A DNA stretch of 64,000 nucleotides, from assembly GCF_009801115.1 (NCBI RefSeq), contig NZ_VTOL01000006.1, positions 1 through 64,000 on the forward strand. The letters run 5' to 3'. Made by a program: the position numbers and the translations under genes. Under the pieces are notes generated by a model. That model was not told the DNA's origin, made no database searches, and saw only the letters and a program-made list of their open reading frames with translations. Source of the DNA: Dyadobacter sp. 3J3. GTDB lineage: Bacteria > Bacteroidota > Bacteroidia > Cytophagales > Spirosomataceae. Positions 62,615 through 64,000 of the stretch are shown here, in pieces; position 1 is the stretch's first letter, and each line of letters opens with the position of its first letter.

Positions 62615-63244
62615 TTGAAAAATGTGTTAATAGCAGAAGATCATCCTTTGTTGATCATTGGAATTGAATCTATGTTGATGGAATCAATTCCGGATGCGAC
62701 AGTTTTCAAGGCAGCAGATTTTAACAAGGCGTTGAATTTACTGGAAAAATACACATTTGATTTGCTGGTAATGGACATCAATCTTCCGCACGGAGATAAG
62801 GTTGGAATGATAGAGGCGGTAAGACTGAAGCAGCCCAATATTTTGATATTGGTATGTTCGAGTTATGAAGAACATTTGTATGCACTTCCGTTTTTGAAAG
62901 CAGGTGCGAACGGGTACATCTCAAAAACCGCATCGAGTGAAGAGTTTAAAACAGCGGTAGAATATGTATTGAACTCCAAAATTTATGCAAGTCCTGCCAT
63001 ACTGAACAAAATGTTTGGAATCCTTTTTAATACGAAGGGAAGTGACAGTTCCGCTCTTGATGAACTATCTGTGAAGGAAGTGGAAATTGCTAAACTATTA
63101 ACCAAAGGGTTCTCAACCAAGGAAATAGGGAAACATATCAATTTATCTGCTTCTTCGATCAGTACTTACAAATCAAAAATATTTGAGAAGTTGGGCGTAA
63201 ATAATATTATCGAACTGACAACTTATCTGGAGTTGAACAGCTGA
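62615..63244 (+). CDS. NarL/LuxR-type response regulator
   Basis: 209 residues. The receiver (about 1-120) has the acidic pair in 'IAEDHPLL', the phosphoacceptor Asp in 'LLVMDINLP', Ser in 'LVCSSYEEH' and Lys in 'YISKTAS'. The LuxR helix-turn-helix (about 145-205) has 'LSVKEVEIAKLLTKGFSTKE' and 'INLSASSISTYKSKIFEKLG'. The start is TTG at 62615. It is about 1 kb downstream of the propeller kinase and is the best candidate output for it, though pairing is inferred from position only. Confidence 0.92.
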   Translation: MKNVLIAEDHPLLIIGIESMLMESIPDATVFKAADFNKALNLLEKYTFDLLVMDINLPHGDKVGMIEAVRLKQPNILILVCSSYEEHLYALPFLKAGANGYISKTASSEEFKTAVEYVLNSKIYASPAILNKMFGILFNTKGSDSSALDELSVKEVEIAKLLTKGFSTKEIGKHINLSASSISTYKSKIFEKLGVNNIIELTTYLELNS

Positions 63245-63270
63245 TTGTAACATTTGATAATCCCTGCCTG

Positions 63271-63304
63271 AAAGCCGGACCTTGCGTCTGGCAAGTCCGG
63301 CTTT
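63271..63304. terminator. Bidirectional terminator
   Basis: AAAGCCGGACCTTGC and GCAAGTCCGGCTTT pair with one bulged base around a short GTCTG loop. It lies between convergent genes ending at 63244 and 63323, with A/T runs at both ends. Confidence 0.85.
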
Positions 63305-63322
63305 TAGTGGATTTTTAAATTC

Positions 63323-63919
63323 TTATTTCTGTTTAAGCAATTGTGACATTCCTGTCTTTCTGGTGGATGCAGCCGTACTGTCAACGCCCAGGTTTTTTAG
63401 GATATCTCTTGATAAATTGGAAGTGGAATCTCTGGCGTATAGAACGATTGGCCATATATCCCCGCCATCCGGATTTAGATCCATACGTAAAACGAAAGCA
63501 TATCCTTTCTGACGACCTGCGAAAATAACGGCTTCGCTTACCTTTTGCCTGATTGGTGTAAACTTTTTGCTGTAATAATTTTGAAGTTCTGTCATGGAAT
63601 TGCTTTCAAAATCTTCGTAGGATTTCTTCAGGTTTTCAAGTTCCACGGCTTTATCGCGCAGAATAGTTTGCTCAGATTTGTCTGCAACAAGTTTTTCAAA
63701 TGCGGCTGATTTTGATTGGTACTCATCAAATTTGCCTTTCAGGATTTTTTCATATTGCTGACTTTTTACACTGATTTCCTGATTAAGTTTTTTGAATTCC
63801 GGCAGATTTTCAATGACAAACTGTTGGTCGACATACCCGATTTTCTCGGTGGCTCCTTGTCCAAAACCTAGTGTTGCTGTTAATCCCAAAAATAAAAATA
63901 GTACAGTCAATTTTTTCAT
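63323..63919 (-). CDS. OmpH/Skp-family periplasmic chaperone
   Basis: 198 residues with a signal peptide (ends LGFGQG). 'KIGYVDQQFVIENLPEF' is the typical N-terminal strand of OmpH proteins. A long charged coiled coil follows (about 40-130), then a C-terminal strand pair ('GYAFVLRMD'). It should hold unfolded outer-membrane proteins in the periplasm. No bamA or lpxD lies next to it inside this window, since the sequence ends about 80 bp upstream of its start. Confidence 0.9.
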   Translation of the reverse strand: MKKLTVLFLFLGLTATLGFGQGATEKIGYVDQQFVIENLPEFKKLNQEISVKSQQYEKILKGKFDEYQSKSAAFEKLVADKSEQTILRDKAVELENLKKSYEDFESNSMTELQNYYSKKFTPIRQKVSEAVIFAGRQKGYAFVLRMDLNPDGGDIWPIVLYARDSTSNLSRDILKNLGVDSTAASTRKTGMSQLLKQK

Positions 63920-64000
63920 ATGATCGGATTGAAAAGAAAGGTGAAACTTATTCTGGGAACGTGCGATAGAATGGTTCTATTGTATTAAAAAATGTTAAAA

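Overview
The window looks like chromosomal DNA of a Bacteroidota bacterium of the order Cytophagales, most like Dyadobacter or a related Spirosomataceae genus. That genus call is inference from gene content: type IX secretion C-terminal tails, a SusC/SusD pair behind an ECF sigma/FecR pair, beta-propeller sensor kinases, Bacteroidota-type promoters (TAnnTTTG), and intergenic repeats of the 'CTCCnnnGGAG' and 'CTTTGTG' kinds. No rRNA, tRNA, CRISPR array, insertion sequence or prophage was recognised.

Layout. 1-480: palindromic repeat DNA. 479-10359 (minus strand): a surface-protein island with two type IX cargo genes made of CshA-like repeats (one frameshifted), a secreted 411-aa protein, and six paralogous secreted proteins that share a constant N-terminal half and have different C-terminal beta-sandwich-like halves (one frameshifted). 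Short hairpin repeats lie between them. 10360-11996: a 1.6-kb gap with a GC-rich 14-bp tandem repeat and perhaps one tiny membrane peptide. 11997-15155: a propeller-type sensor kinase, followed by a ~119-bp tandem repeat. 15680-19652: DNA repair genes ligD, alkB and a Nudix hydrolase. 19734-23294: a seven-PAS histidine kinase.

23788-34436: a polysaccharide-utilisation locus: ECF sigma factor, FecR anti-sigma, SusC, SusD, a GH89 alpha-N-acetylglucosaminidase and a membrane acetyltransferase of the HGSNAT type. The set predicts uptake and trimming of glycans ending in alpha-GlcNAc/GlcN. 34671-42537: an AraC regulator followed by an RND tripartite efflux system, a lone receiver protein and a stub of a flavin reductase. 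42607-50054: mixed metabolic genes (epimerase, aldo/keto reductase, divergent LysR, a decayed AraC gene, ankyrin protein, GH5-like hydrolase, acyl-CoA dehydrogenase). 50476-58279: housekeeping and hypothetical genes, including a hydroxyacid dehydrogenase, ArsR regulator, DEAD-box helicase with a structured leader, DUF1361 protein, methyltransferase, pseudouridine synthase, surface lipoprotein and cupin. 58553-63244: a second propeller sensor kinase, then a degenerate receiver protein and a LuxR-type response regulator. 63323-63919: an OmpH/Skp-like chaperone.

The least ordinary parts are the constant-N/variable-C secreted protein array and the two propeller kinases. The kinases share a conserved CxPC motif in the periplasmic sensor, have weakened ATP-binding motifs and lack a fused receiver.
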